This document shows positions 1-9,605 of a stretch of 64,000 nt of DNA, piece after piece. This DNA comes from QGON01 sp963691905 (lineage in GTDB: Bacteria; Pseudomonadota; Gammaproteobacteria; Chromatiales; Chromatiaceae), in NCBI GenBank assembly GCA_963691905.1, contig OY829894.1:186001-250000 (forward strand). The letters are read 5' to 3'. A program made the translations under genes and the position numbers. The notes under the pieces are model-generated. The model saw nothing but the letters and a program-made list of their open reading frames with translations, searched no databases and had not been told where the DNA came from. Numbering within the stretch: the first letter of the stretch is position 1; each line of letters starts with the position of its first letter.

Positions 1-16
1 ACCCCATGAGTATCTG

Positions 17-82
17 GTAGGGTGCGCTGTGCGCAGCAGAAGAAGCTGTTACAGCGATCATGGTGCGCACAGCGCACCCTAC
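17..82. repeat. REP-like inverted repeat, 18-bp perfect arms
   Basis: The arms at 17-34 and 65-82 are perfect 18-bp reverse complements (GTAGGGTGCGCTGTGCGC and its complement) around a 30-nt loop. The segment 61-93 recurs unchanged at 17816-17848, so this is a dispersed family and not a one-off terminator. It lies downstream of the 191-1864 gene, whose transcript runs towards it, so it may also act as a transcript-end hairpin; that is inference. Confidence 0.75.
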
Positions 83-190
83 GTTCGTCACATATAGGGA
101 TGCCACAGCCCATGCCAGCCATCGCCATGAACTATGGTGGTTTATACAAAGCCCACCAGGTGAATTGTGCGGGATGATCTTCTATCGTCC

Positions 191-1864
191 CTAAGTGATA
201 GCCGTCTTTTCATTGCCAGTCATTTCATCCGGTATATCAACTTCTCTGCACTCGTTGTCAATGCGCGTCAGACAGCAGTGGGGTGCGAATGTATCGGAAC
301 TCGCCTCCTGCATAATGAGTTTGAATAAGTCAGGTATTGAATTCTCTAACAGACAGTTTGCGGGCAGATAGGGAAAGATCTGGTCATATCGTTTGATTTC
401 GTACTGGCTGATACGACGATAGATATGGGTGCGATTCAGTTCAGAAGTGTGACAGATGCCGGTTGATGCAATGATCTCCGCAGTCGCATGCACCGTTTTG
501 GCATGATATTGCGCAACACGTTGTGCCTTATCCGGTACAACCAGTCCGCTGAAGAGTCGTGGATCCTGCGTGGCAACCCCGGAGGGACACCTGTTGCTGT
601 TGCAGATGAGGGAGTGTACACAGCCAACCGCAAGCATCATGCCACGGGCGCTATTGCAGATATCCGCGCCGAGGGCCATGTTTTTGACAAGATGGAATCC
701 GGTAATGATCTTGCCGGATGCAATGATCTTTATATGCTGTTTCAGACCGAAACCGGTCAGGCAGTCGGCAACGAAGGTAATGGCTTCACGCAACGGCATA
801 CCGATGGAGTTGGTGTATTCAAGTGGCGCGGCGCCGGTGCCACCTTCACCGCCATCAACCGTAATAAAATCTGCAAGAGTGCCGCTTCCAGCCATCGCCT
901 TACAGATGGCGACGAATTCGCTTTTGCGTCCAATCGAGAGCTTGAAACCGATCGGCTTGCCGCCGGAGAGTTCACGCAGTTGAGCGATGAATTGCACCAA
1001 TCCCAGCGGTGAATCGAATGCGCTGTGGGTGGCGGGTGAGTTGACCTGTGTATAGGGTTCCACACTGCGTATCCTGGAGATTTCAGGGGTGTTTTTTTCA
1101 GCCGGCAGGATTCCGCCATGGCCAGGCTTGGCACCTTGGGAGAGCTTGATCTCGATCATTTTGACGCTTTCGAGGGATGCCTTCTCCTTGAATAGATCAG
1201 GGGAAAATTTGCCACTCTGGTCGCGACAGCCGAAGTAGCCGGTTCCTATCTGCCAGATCAGATCGCCTCCATGTTCCAGGTGATATGGGCTGATCCCTCC
1301 TTCACCGGTGTTGTGGGCGAATCCGCCTGATCTTGCCCCCTTGTTGAGCGCCAGGATGGCATTTTGGCTTAGCGCGCCAAAACTCATGGCGGAGATATTG
1401 AAGATGCTGGCCGAGTAAGGCCGCCTGCAATCCGGTCCGCCAACACTGACCCGTAAATCCTCGTCGACATCTGATACGCCTATCGCGGAGAGTGAGTGCC
1501 CGATCCATTCATAGCCGGTACGGTAGGTATCGACCCGTGTACCGAAAGGCACCGTCTCCAATGCCCCCTTGGCGCGTTGGTAGACAATGTTCCTGAACAT
1601 CCGGTTGATGGGTGCTCCGTCTGTGTCTGACTCGACGAAATACTGACGGATAAAAGGCCGGATCTCCTCCATGATCCATCGGCCACGACCGAAGAGCGGG
1701 AAGTTTCGGCGAATGGAGTGCTGCTTCTGGAGCATGTCGTAAAATCCCAGCGCAGCAATAGGGGCGATGAAAATCAACAGCCACACAACATCTGGCCAGA
1801 ATGGGTAGATGATTGCGACCGTAATCAGTGTGGCCGACAAGACCTTGATGAACGTTGAATGCAT
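191..1864 (-). CDS. FMN-binding glutamate synthase family protein, membrane-anchored
   Basis: This 557-residue protein matches the stand-alone glutamate-synthase-like family, which carries the FMN barrel of GltB without the glutaminase domain. Two hydrophobic segments lie at about residues 8-42. The barrel follows, with an SAMSFGALS stretch near residue 160, GEGGISPYH, KPGHGGILPAEKN, a TVDGGEGGTGAAP phosphate/FMN-binding loop near residue 345, and a CVHSLICNSNRCPSGVATQDP cysteine cluster that in GltB-type proteins would bind a 3Fe-4S centre. The ATG at 1864 has an AGGAAAC ribosome site. It starts 24 nt after the glycoside hydrolase gene and is probably co-transcribed with it. The electron donor and substrate are not evident; ammonia-dependent glutamate synthesis is not proven for this subfamily. 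Confidence 0.9.
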   Translation of the reverse strand: MHSTFIKVLSATLITVAIIYPFWPDVVWLLIFIAPIAALGFYDMLQKQHSIRRNFPLFGRGRWIMEEIRPFIRQYFVESDTDGAPINRMFRNIVYQRAKGALETVPFGTRVDTYRTGYEWIGHSLSAIGVSDVDEDLRVSVGGPDCRRPYSASIFNISAMSFGALSQNAILALNKGARSGGFAHNTGEGGISPYHLEHGGDLIWQIGTGYFGCRDQSGKFSPDLFKEKASLESVKMIEIKLSQGAKPGHGGILPAEKNTPEISRIRSVEPYTQVNSPATHSAFDSPLGLVQFIAQLRELSGGKPIGFKLSIGRKSEFVAICKAMAGSGTLADFITVDGGEGGTGAAPLEYTNSIGMPLREAITFVADCLTGFGLKQHIKIIASGKIITGFHLVKNMALGADICNSARGMMLAVGCVHSLICNSNRCPSGVATQDPRLFSGLVVPDKAQRVAQYHAKTVHATAEIIASTGICHTSELNRTHIYRRISQYEIKRYDQIFPYLPANCLLENSIPDLFKLIMQEASSDTFAPHCCLTRIDNECREVDIPDEMTGNEKTAIT

Positions 1865-1888
1865 GCTGTTTCCTGTTATTTGTTTGTG

Positions 1889-4594
1889 TTACTGACCCAG
1901 AAGTGACGCTATCAACCCAGTCCAGCCAGTCTGGTGAGAAGCGCCGATCCCGTGGCCGTCGTCACCGTGGAAATACTCGTGAAACAACAGGTGATCGCGA
2001 AAGTGGGGATCGTTCTGTAGTTTTGTATTGTCACCAAATATCGCTCTTCGGCCCTGTTCGTCGCGACGAAAAAGCCGGGTCAGGCGTATCGCCAGTTCAT
2101 CGGCCACCTTATCGATCGAGAGGTATTTTCCCGAGCCGGTGGGACACTCGATCTTGAATTCGTCGCCATAAAAGGTGGCGAAGCGACGCAGCGAGACGAT
2201 CAGCAGATAATTAACCGGGAACCAGATGGGACCTCGCCAGTTGGAATTGCCACCAAACGCATTCGAATTCGACTCGCCCGGCTGATAGGAGACTGACAGG
2301 GAGTGGTTCATGAAGTCGAAAAAATAAGGAGCCTCCTGGTGTGCGCGGGAGAGGGATCGCACCCCGTAATCGGAGAGGAATTCTGTCTCGTCCAGCATGC
2401 GCCGAAGCAGACATTTCATGCGATGGCCGCGCAGCAGAGATAGCAGCCTGCGATTCCCTCTGCCAGGTTCTTCCCAGTGGGAGACCAGGGCGGCCAGGTC
2501 GGGACGGTAGTTGAGAAACCACTTCAGGCGGCGTTTGAAGTCGGGCAGCTGGTCGATGAGTTCGGGTTCCAGAATCTCTACCGCGAAAAGCGGTATCAAT
2601 CCCACCATCGAGCGGATTTTCATCGGCATCAGCTTTCCATCGGGAAAACGCAGCACGTCGTAATAGAATTGATCTTCCTCGTCCCAAAGGCCAACGCCCT
2701 GATCGCCGATATTGTTCATCGCTGCGGCGATATAGAGGAAGTGTTCGAAAAACTTGGTGGCGATGTCCTCGTAGGTGTGGTTGGTCTGTGCCAGTTCCAG
2801 CGCGATACGCATCAGGTTGAGACAGTACATGGCCATCCAGCTGGTGCCGTCGGCCTGGTTGATATGGCCGCCGGTGGGCAGTGGGGAACTGCGGTCGAAT
2901 ACCCCAATGTTGTCCAGGCCGAGAAAGCCACCCTGGAAGATGCTGTTGCCGTCTGCATCCTTGCGATTGACCCACCAGGTAAAGTTAAGGATCAGCTTGT
3001 GCAGTTCCCGTTCGAGAAAATCGAGGTCGCCCTTGCCAGTGGTTTCGCGTTCGGTGCGATAAACCTCCCATACCGCCCAGGCATGAACTGGAGGATTGAC
3101 GTCATCGAAGCCCCACTCATAGGCGGGGATCTGTCCGTTGGGGTGCATGTACCAGACCCGGGTCATCAGCAGCAGCTGGCGTTTGGCAAAGTCCGGGTCG
3201 ACCATTGCCAGAGTGATGCAGTGAAAGGCCAGATCCCAAGCCGCGTACCAGGGGTACTCCCACTTGTCCGGCATGGAGATGATGTCGGCATTGTTGAGGT
3301 GACGCCAGTCGCTGTTGCGACCGTGACGGCGTTCCTTCGGCGGAACTGACTGGCCCGGATCGCCGTCAAGCCACTGCGGGATGTCGTAGTAGTAGAACTG
3401 CTTGCTCCAGATCATCCCCGCGAGGGCCTGGCGCTGAATCAGCCGGGCTTCGTCATCCGGCAGGTTCTTCTGTAGATCAGCGTAGAAGGCATCGGCTTCT
3501 TCAGTGCGTAATTTAAATATCGCATCGAAGTGGTCAAAAGGGTGCTGATCCCGCCCTTTTTTCAGCCGAATACGCACCTGCACCTGATCGAGGGCAGGGA
3601 CGTCAAAGTGGTAGAGCCCCGCCGCCTTGGTGCCGTTCTGCCGCGGGTTGATCGCAGTGTGGTCACCTTTGATGACATAGTCGTGGAAGGCATCCTTGAA
3701 GTAACCTGTGGCCTCCATTTCCCGCAACGGTTTTACATGAGTATCGTTGTTGCAAAAGAGCAACTCGGGGCCGTCGTCCAGATAACAATGGTAGTCGCCC
3801 AGCTTCTCGTGGTGTATCGCAATGCAGCCACGCTCGGTGGCGGAGAGCGTCGGGCGGATCGGATCATGACCCCAGGACCAAGTGTTGCGGAACCAGAGTT
3901 GAGGCAACAGGTAGAGGGGGGCAGCTTTAGCGCCACGATTAATCACCGTGATTCGCATCAGGATGTCGTCCACATCCGCTTTGGCATATTCGACGAAGAC
4001 ATCGAAGTAGCAGCTTTCATCGAAGATGCCGGTATCAAGCAGTTCGTATTCGGGTTGATCCCTGCCGCGACGGTGATTCTCTTCCACCAGATCAGCATAA
4101 GGGAAGGCGCGCTGGGGGTATTTGTAGAGCATCTTAAGGTAGGCGTGGCTCGGTGTGGCATCCAAATAGTAGTAGAGTTCCTTGACGTCCTCGCCGTGGT
4201 TGCCTTCACTGTTGGTCAAGCCGAACAGCCGCTCCTTGAGGATCGGGTCCTGGCCGTTCCAGAGCGCGAGCGAAAGGCAGAGTCGTTGTTTTTCATCGCT
4301 GAACCCGGCAATGCCATCTTCGCCCCAACGGTAGGCGCGGCTACGGGCCTGGTCGTGGGTGAAGTACTCCCACGCCTTGCCGCGAGGGCTATAGTCTTCG
4401 CGCACCGTACCCCACTGGCGCTCACTGAGATAGGGACCCCAGCGGCGCCATGCCTGCATTCCACTGTCTTGTGCCGACACTCGTACCCGCTCGGCTTTTT
4501 TGACCCGGTCGGACTCATTGTGCTTGCCGACATTCGCTGTTTTCCGGGTTGTTTTTTTCACGCCTTCCTCATCGTGCCATTGCGCTCCCGCCAA
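1889..4594 (-). CDS. MGH1-like glycoside hydrolase (GH63-type glucosidase family)
   Basis: The roughly 900-residue protein resembles bacterial proteins with an (alpha/alpha)6 mannosylglycerate-hydrolase/GH63-like catalytic domain. Characteristic stretches include WRRWGPYLSERQWGTVREDYS near residue 50, RAYRWGEDG, a WEYPWYAAWDLAFH segment near the middle, and FLGLDNIGVFDRS and NSNWRGPIWFPVN towards the C-terminus. No signal peptide is visible, so it is probably cytoplasmic and acts on a glucoside or compatible-solute derivative; the substrate is not known. The reported start is TTG at 4594. GTG at 4561 and ATG at 4459 are alternatives, the last directly preceding the conserved core. The neighbouring FMN enzyme gene follows 24 nt downstream. 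Confidence 0.85.
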   Translation of the reverse strand: MAGAQWHDEEGVKKTTRKTANVGKHNESDRVKKAERVRVSAQDSGMQAWRRWGPYLSERQWGTVREDYSPRGKAWEYFTHDQARSRAYRWGEDGIAGFSDEKQRLCLSLALWNGQDPILKERLFGLTNSEGNHGEDVKELYYYLDATPSHAYLKMLYKYPQRAFPYADLVEENHRRGRDQPEYELLDTGIFDESCYFDVFVEYAKADVDDILMRITVINRGAKAAPLYLLPQLWFRNTWSWGHDPIRPTLSATERGCIAIHHEKLGDYHCYLDDGPELLFCNNDTHVKPLREMEATGYFKDAFHDYVIKGDHTAINPRQNGTKAAGLYHFDVPALDQVQVRIRLKKGRDQHPFDHFDAIFKLRTEEADAFYADLQKNLPDDEARLIQRQALAGMIWSKQFYYYDIPQWLDGDPGQSVPPKERRHGRNSDWRHLNNADIISMPDKWEYPWYAAWDLAFHCITLAMVDPDFAKRQLLLMTRVWYMHPNGQIPAYEWGFDDVNPPVHAWAVWEVYRTERETTGKGDLDFLERELHKLILNFTWWVNRKDADGNSIFQGGFLGLDNIGVFDRSSPLPTGGHINQADGTSWMAMYCLNLMRIALELAQTNHTYEDIATKFFEHFLYIAAAMNNIGDQGVGLWDEEDQFYYDVLRFPDGKLMPMKIRSMVGLIPLFAVEILEPELIDQLPDFKRRLKWFLNYRPDLAALVSHWEEPGRGNRRLLSLLRGHRMKCLLRRMLDETEFLSDYGVRSLSRAHQEAPYFFDFMNHSLSVSYQPGESNSNAFGGNSNWRGPIWFPVNYLLIVSLRRFATFYGDEFKIECPTGSGKYLSIDKVADELAIRLTRLFRRDEQGRRAIFGDNTKLQNDPHFRDHLLFHEYFHGDDGHGIGASHQTGWTGLIASLLGQ

Positions 4595-4731
4595 GTCCGG
4601 CTTGGCCTTATTTAATCAAGTGTAGGCTGAAAGGCTCCAGTTAGCGTGTGTCTCATCCGCTTGATGTTTCTCGCTGTCTTTGTCATCTATTTGCGATTGG
4701 TCGCTTGAACAGGCTGTTCCTTACGCCGGTT

Positions 4732-5286
4732 TCATTCTGCAGGTGCCCAGGCGTGTTGTTCGAAGGCACCATCGAGCGGGGTTTTGGCAAGATGGTTGGT
4801 GAAGTTGCTGAGGGTCTTCTGTCCGACGCCGACCAGTACATCGAGGGCATGAGATGGTTCAAAGCCGGCATCGAGAAATTCAGCCATCTCTGTCTCCTCG
4901 ATCCAGCCACGTTTTTCTATCAGGCGATTGACGTAAATCCGTAAGGCCTCCAGTTTCGGATCGATGATGGGATGATCGCTGCGGATGGCCTCAACCACAT
5001 CGGCGGGTACCTTCTGCATATCAGCGGCCAGGGAGTGGGCTGCCATGCAGTAATGACATTCGTGGAAACGGCTTACCGTCAATAACACGACTTGCCTCTC
5101 AGCTGCATTCAGGCCGCTCTTCTCGAAGATACCGGAGAGGGCGCCATAGGCCTCGGCAAGTGCCGGAGAGGTGGCCATCACGCCAAACAGGTTGGGGATA
5201 AAACCGAACAGACCGGCGACAGTATCCAGTGTCGGATATGCAGCTTCAGGGGCAGTTTCGCGGGAGTGAACAGGGAAATTCGGCAT
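4732..5286 (-). CDS. Carboxymuconolactone decarboxylase/AhpD-like family protein
   Basis: This 184-residue protein carries the AhpD-type motif E-C-H-Y-C-M-A-A-H near residues 76-84, in which the CxxC pair and following histidine perform thiol-based peroxidase or redox chemistry in characterised relatives. The N-terminus resembles uncharacterised peroxidase-like CMD proteins with a LFGFIPNLFGVMA segment. The ATG at 5286 has a GGAGC ribosome site. The gene is divergent from a TetR regulator across 113 bp containing a perfect inverted repeat, so it is very probably that regulator's target. Electrophile or organic peroxide stress is a likely theme, but the substrate is not visible. Confidence 0.88.
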   Translation of the reverse strand: MPNFPVHSRETAPEAAYPTLDTVAGLFGFIPNLFGVMATSPALAEAYGALSGIFEKSGLNAAERQVVLLTVSRFHECHYCMAAHSLAADMQKVPADVVEAIRSDHPIIDPKLEALRIYVNRLIEKRGWIEETEMAEFLDAGFEPSHALDVLVGVGQKTLSNFTNHLAKTPLDGAFEQHAWAPAE

Positions 5287-5314
5287 AGGGTGCTCCTTTT
5301 CTGATAATTGAGTG

Positions 5315-5347
5315 ATCGTTCAATAACCATAGTTGTTATTGAACGAT
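5315..5347. promoter_or_regulatory. TetR operator, 13-bp perfect inverted repeat
   Basis: ATCGTTCAATAAC at 5315-5327 is the exact reverse complement of 5335-5347, with a 7-nt spacer. Partial symmetry extends outward through TGAGTG and TGTTCA. It sits centrally between the divergent AhpD-like and TetR genes, the classic position for autoregulation plus target repression. Confidence 0.8.
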
Positions 5348-5399
5348 TGTTCAAGTACTACTAACATAGTAAGTAGTCGCATAGAAATTGGTTAGAGTT

Positions 5400-5984
5400 A
5401 TGGCAAGACCTATCGAGTTTGATCGTGAAAAAACACTACAGGACGCAATGCAGCTGTTTTGGCGCCGGGGTTACCACAAGACATCAGTTCGGGATCTTAC
5501 CGAAGCGACCCGGCTGCAACCGGGCAGTCTGTATGGCGCATTCAAAAACAAACGCAGCCTCTTTTTGTATTCTCTTGATTACTACGCTGGGGAACTGAAA
5601 CGATTCGTTGACGCCGTGTTAAACAGCGATGAACCCCCGCTGGCCCGGATTCGTCACTTTTTCGAACATCTTCTCGAAGAAACAGCTGCTGACCCTGAGG
5701 GGAAGGGCTGTCTGTTGGTCAACACCCTGCTGGAAGTCCCTGCGGAGGATGAAGAGATAAACCAACGGGTAATCCAGGCCCTTGAGTATGTTGAAAAGCG
5801 CTTCTGCCAAGTGCTGACAGAAGCGCTTGAGCGGGGTGAGCTTGCCTCAGGAAAGGATCCGTCCACGCTGGCACGGCTGCTGATGACCGGCATCTTTGGG
5901 TTGCGGGTCTATAACAAGATGCACCCGCAACGGGAAGAAATGGACGACATCGTGGATAGCCTGCTGTCAGTTGTGAATGCGTAA
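5400..5984 (+). CDS. TetR/AcrR family transcriptional regulator
   Basis: The 194-residue protein begins MARPIEFDREK and shows a canonical TetR helix-turn-helix (GYHKTSVRDLTEATRLQPGSLYGAF) in residues 25-55, followed by a TetR_C-like ligand domain with RIRHFFEHLLEE and GCLLVNTLLE. An upstream TTG at 5388 is in frame, but the ATG at 5400 fits the family N-terminus better. It is divergent from the AhpD-like gene and shares an operator region at 5315-5347. The ligand is unknown; relatives of this type often respond to electrophiles or quinones. Confidence 0.92.
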   Translation: MARPIEFDREKTLQDAMQLFWRRGYHKTSVRDLTEATRLQPGSLYGAFKNKRSLFLYSLDYYAGELKRFVDAVLNSDEPPLARIRHFFEHLLEETAADPEGKGCLLVNTLLEVPAEDEEINQRVIQALEYVEKRFCQVLTEALERGELASGKDPSTLARLLMTGIFGLRVYNKMHPQREEMDDIVDSLLSVVNA

Positions 5985-6181
5985 TCTGTATCAGGGGTGA
6001 TTTGATCTGATGGGTAGTGTCTGATTTCCCCCCATAACCTGCCGTTCAGCAACAATGAAAAACCCCGCCAGGGTGAAACCATCGCTGGTTGGAGTTGCTA
6101 CAAGCTAGGGCCTGTTAATACTATGCGGATGCCCGGCGTTGGCCCTCAAATAAGGCCATGCAAGGCCAAAGAGTGAATCGT

Positions 6182-6904
6182 CTACTTCGATGACTCCCCA
6201 CGAAAGAAATCGGGGAAATCAGGATTCCGCCAACCGGGCGCTGCCAGCCGTCCCGGCGGTGGTTTCAGCCGTGACGTGTAGTCCATGATGGCCGAGATAT
6301 TGCGGTCTGTGAATCCCTGAATCTGCGCCACCATCTCATTATCAGCGTTACGCCGTTTTCCTGTCCGAATCCACTCGAACTGGCGTACCAGATAGTTGTA
6401 ATGCTGTCCCTGGATCAGGGGCATGTAGTCTTTTTGTGTTCCCTCTCCTTTTTCGCCATGACAATCTATGCAGTTCTCTTCATACAGCCTCTTGCCGCGC
6501 TCCAGGTCCGTCCCGGGGCCGAGGCCGTTGTCGCGCGTCATCGGCTGGCGTGCCAGATAGGCCGCCACGTCGGCGAATTCCTGCGGCTGCAGGTTCTCCA
6601 GAATAGTGAAGGGAAACATAGTGGGGGTATCCCGGTTGCGGGCCAGGATATCCGCGAGCTGCTTGATGATTACCGTAGAATGTTGTCCGGCTATCTGAGG
6701 ATAATATCCATCCTCAGTGCCCCAGCCTTCCGGCATATGGCAGACTGCACATATCCGGTAGACTTCTCGCCCGTTGTCGATATCCGGGGTCAGGTGTATG
6801 GCCTCTTCGATCTGTTTCATGGCCTGATTAACACCCTGTTCCGCGGCCGGCTGGCCTATCATCAGCAGACAGGTAAGTGTTATACCCAAGATAGGTCGTA
6901 CCAT
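6182..6904 (-). CDS. Periplasmic diheme c-type cytochrome (c4-like)
   Basis: Two heme c motifs are present, CAVCH near residue 53 and CIDCH near residue 145, each starting a roughly 90-residue class I cytochrome domain, as in cytochrome c4 or cbb3-associated diheme proteins. Phrases such as YPQIAGQH and MPLIQGQH, and the repeated layout, show an internal duplication. An N-terminal signal peptide (PILGITLTCLLMIG) directs it to the periplasm. The ATG at 6904 has AGGTG at good spacing; GTG 6913 and ATG 6910 lie too close to that site. It follows the TetR gene convergently after about 200 bp without a gene. It presumably shuttles electrons to a terminal oxidase or reductase; the partner is not in view. 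Confidence 0.88.
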   Translation of the reverse strand: MVRPILGITLTCLLMIGQPAAEQGVNQAMKQIEEAIHLTPDIDNGREVYRICAVCHMPEGWGTEDGYYPQIAGQHSTVIIKQLADILARNRDTPTMFPFTILENLQPQEFADVAAYLARQPMTRDNGLGPGTDLERGKRLYEENCIDCHGEKGEGTQKDYMPLIQGQHYNYLVRQFEWIRTGKRRNADNEMVAQIQGFTDRNISAIMDYTSRLKPPPGRLAAPGWRNPDFPDFFRGESSK

Positions 6905-7004
6905 CCTCATCACCTGGGAGACTGTATTTTTATCTGAGTATAGGAAACATTACCCACATATTCCCTATGAACTCGGTCAATATGCACTGCTTTCGGCCAG
7001 AGGT

Positions 7005-9605
7005 TCAAAGCGGTAAGAGTCCACCGGTCTCCGGAATCTGGCGAATCCAGGGCTTGTAAGCGGCGAGGTCTGCGGGTAACTGCCTGGTGGCTGCCTTCGC
7101 CTGTTCCAGGGTTTCATAGTTTCCATAGAACAAGACGTACCATTTTTGTCCCTGGTGCTCGGTGTGGTAGATAGCGCTGTCGGCCTCGATACCTTGCTGC
7201 CTGACGAATCGCGCCAGGGATTCCCGCTTGTGAACCCCAACTACCTGCAGGGTATACTGGCCCAGTTGCTGAGCCTTTATCCACTGCCGGCCCTCCGGCG
7301 TCTGGGCAGCGGCAATAACCATCAGGTTTGGGGTGGTCCGTTCCAGGGCCTTTACCTTGCCGGTTATTTTATCCAGTTCTGCCTGCACCTGCTGCTGAGA
7401 TGTTTTCAGCCTGGCGCTCTCCTGCTGTTTCTGCAGGTTTTCCTGGCTTAGGGTCTCCAGATTATCCGTCAGTCGATTAATCTTGCCGGGCAGCTCTGGA
7501 TCCACGCTGGCCCTGATCTCATCCACCGAATGGGTAACCTGCGCTACGGAATCCCCCAGTTGGGACAGCCCCTGTCGCAACTCGGCCACCTCGTTTTCAA
7601 GCTTTGTCGAATCAATGGCAGGTTCCCTGATGACGGCCGGTTCAGCCTTATCGACCTGCTGTGGCTCCTCGGGGGTCGTGGAATCCCTGAACAGCAGAAA
7701 CCCGACGGTAGCGGTGATCAGCAGCAACATCAGCAGCAACAGCGATCTCTGCTTCAGACCTTGGGTCTCATCATTCTGCTGCGCCTGTTGCACCTGCAGG
7801 GTTTCAGTCTTCTCCTGCAGTGCCTGATGCGCGTTGTCCAGACCATCCAGTCGGCTATTTATATTGTCAGTCGGTTCGCTGAAGAGGACAACGACGTCGT
7901 CAAGCTGCTGCTGCTGTTCCAGCAGCCGGGTATCCTGGTCCTGCTGTTGTTCCTGAGTACTTCTGTTTGTCTCCTGAAGCTCAACCTTCAGCTCGTCAAA
8001 TCGGCTGCGTAACGCGTCGGTGATTTCCCTTTGGCCGTCAACAGCCCCGTCAAGCTGCTGATGTTGTTCCAGCAGCCGGGCGTCGTGGGCATGCAGTTGT
8101 TCTTGCATGCTTCTGTTGAGCGCCTGAAACTCACCATCCAGACGGTCAATCTCGTTGTTGAGCCGTTCGCTGCCAGTACCCAGTGTGTTGATCCGTTCTT
8201 CTAAGGCTCCGGTATCGGTGACGGCCGAGTTAAGCTGCTCATTGAGCGACACACCAACTTGCTCCAGCTCGCTGATACGTCCCCGTTCTCCTTGCAGGGA
8301 CTGCTCAAGGGAGTTGTTCCGCAGCTCCAGATCGTCGAGCCGGCGATCTGTTTCCAAAGCCAGCAGCCCATGCAACTCTTCGGTCAGTTTGGCGAGCCGG
8401 TTGGAGAAGGTATCGGTATGTTCCGTCTGGGTAACCGCTGCCTTCTCCAAGCCGCCGGTGCGGCTGAGAAAATCTTCGAGGAGGGAATGGTTGGCCGACT
8501 GTTTAGACTTTAATCCGTTGAGTTGCCGCTCAAGGGAGCGACACAGATCGTCCAGTTCCACCTTGTCCGACTCAGGGCTGTCGGCTCCTCCCACCAGTTC
8601 TGATAACTGCCGTTCCATGGCCTGCAGCTGGCTGGATAACTCGACGGCACTGCTTTCCAGTGTCTCGGTGCGTGCCTGGATCTCATCCCCGGCACGTTCC
8701 ACCCGTGAAGTGGTCTCTTCCAAGTCGTGCAGCCGGGTGTCATTACCGCTGGCCGGTAAGTCTTGGGGTTGGTTGGAGAGGTGATCCAGTGCTTTCTGAA
8801 GCCCGGCCATCTTGTCTGATAGCGGACTGAGATGCTGTGACTGCTGTTCTGCTAACGTGCGGAGCTCGTTTTCCAATGCCCCGGTACGGTCGGCCAAATC
8901 ATCGCGAGACTGACCCAGCAGTGTGGTGATGTGGGTCTGTTGTTTCAGGCTGACACCCATGCCATCTGCATTGTCCCACAGAGTTTTGAGGTCAGAAGTC
9001 AGTTTATCCAGGTGCTCCTGTAGAGCGGGCAAAACCTCCACATGATCATTCAGCCCATGGGCGAGTTCGTCCAGTTCCTGCTGTCGTTTGAGGATCTCGG
9101 AGGCACTGCTCTCCAGGGTGTTGACACGCGTCTCCAGCTCATCACCGGCACGCTCCACCAGTGAGGTGCTCACCTCCAGATCCAGTAGTTTGGCGGCCAG
9201 GCCTTCGGTGACCTGTACCAGCTCCTGCTGGCGTTGCCCCTGGGATGCCAATTCACCCCCCAGGTCATTATCCCGCTGCAGCGCATCCAGTTGTTGTTGA
9301 ATCGATGAGAGGGTTTGGGCAAGTTCGGTTTGCTGTTGTTCGAGCCGATCATCCGCCTCTTGCAATAGCCGACACTTGTACGGCAATCCTTCATTCGCAT
9401 CAGCGAGTCCCTGCAATTGAGACTGCAGGCTGGCCCGTACCCCCAACAGATCGCTGGCGTCGCGCCAAAGGTACTTGACCTTGCCCTTGAGTTTACTGTG
9501 GGCATAGGACTGCCGGTCGAGACGCATGGTTATCGTCTCGACTTTCTCCTTGAGCTGGTCAAGCCTTGTCTGGAGATCCTTTTTTGATGTTTTCTTCAGG
9601 GTCAT
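7005..9605 (-). CDS. Giant coiled-coil protein with one TM segment and C-terminal SPOR domain
   Basis: This 866-residue protein has about 600 residues of almost uninterrupted heptad-rich, Q/E/L-rich coiled coil, one transmembrane helix at about 617-637 (LLLLMLLLITATVGFLLF), a second coiled coil, and a C-terminal SPOR-like domain at about 775-866 (YTLQVVGVHKRESLARFV, then WYVLFYGNYETLEQAKAA). SPOR domains bind denuded septal peptidoglycan. The predicted topology is a long cytoplasmic coil with SPOR in the periplasm. Internal repeats are visible: VERAGDELETRVNTLESSA near 155 recurs as VERAGDEIQARTETLESSA near 305. It starts at ATG 9605 with a weak ribosome site. No close functional match is recognised; a structural or cell-division link is inference from SPOR. 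Confidence 0.8.
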   Translation of the reverse strand: MTLKKTSKKDLQTRLDQLKEKVETITMRLDRQSYAHSKLKGKVKYLWRDASDLLGVRASLQSQLQGLADANEGLPYKCRLLQEADDRLEQQQTELAQTLSSIQQQLDALQRDNDLGGELASQGQRQQELVQVTEGLAAKLLDLEVSTSLVERAGDELETRVNTLESSASEILKRQQELDELAHGLNDHVEVLPALQEHLDKLTSDLKTLWDNADGMGVSLKQQTHITTLLGQSRDDLADRTGALENELRTLAEQQSQHLSPLSDKMAGLQKALDHLSNQPQDLPASGNDTRLHDLEETTSRVERAGDEIQARTETLESSAVELSSQLQAMERQLSELVGGADSPESDKVELDDLCRSLERQLNGLKSKQSANHSLLEDFLSRTGGLEKAAVTQTEHTDTFSNRLAKLTEELHGLLALETDRRLDDLELRNNSLEQSLQGERGRISELEQVGVSLNEQLNSAVTDTGALEERINTLGTGSERLNNEIDRLDGEFQALNRSMQEQLHAHDARLLEQHQQLDGAVDGQREITDALRSRFDELKVELQETNRSTQEQQQDQDTRLLEQQQQLDDVVVLFSEPTDNINSRLDGLDNAHQALQEKTETLQVQQAQQNDETQGLKQRSLLLLMLLLITATVGFLLFRDSTTPEEPQQVDKAEPAVIREPAIDSTKLENEVAELRQGLSQLGDSVAQVTHSVDEIRASVDPELPGKINRLTDNLETLSQENLQKQQESARLKTSQQQVQAELDKITGKVKALERTTPNLMVIAAAQTPEGRQWIKAQQLGQYTLQVVGVHKRESLARFVRQQGIEADSAIYHTEHQGQKWYVLFYGNYETLEQAKAATRQLPADLAAYKPWIRQIPETGGLLPL

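Noticed and set aside
3530..4615. 361-codon antisense frame opposite the glycoside hydrolase gene
   Set aside because: It shadows a clear family member on the other strand, with no own ribosome site or domain.
6100..6170. Possible insertion-sequence end (GGGCCTGTTAATACT)
   Set aside because: There is no matching inverted end, transposase fragment or target duplication nearby; resemblance to IS ends is from memory only.
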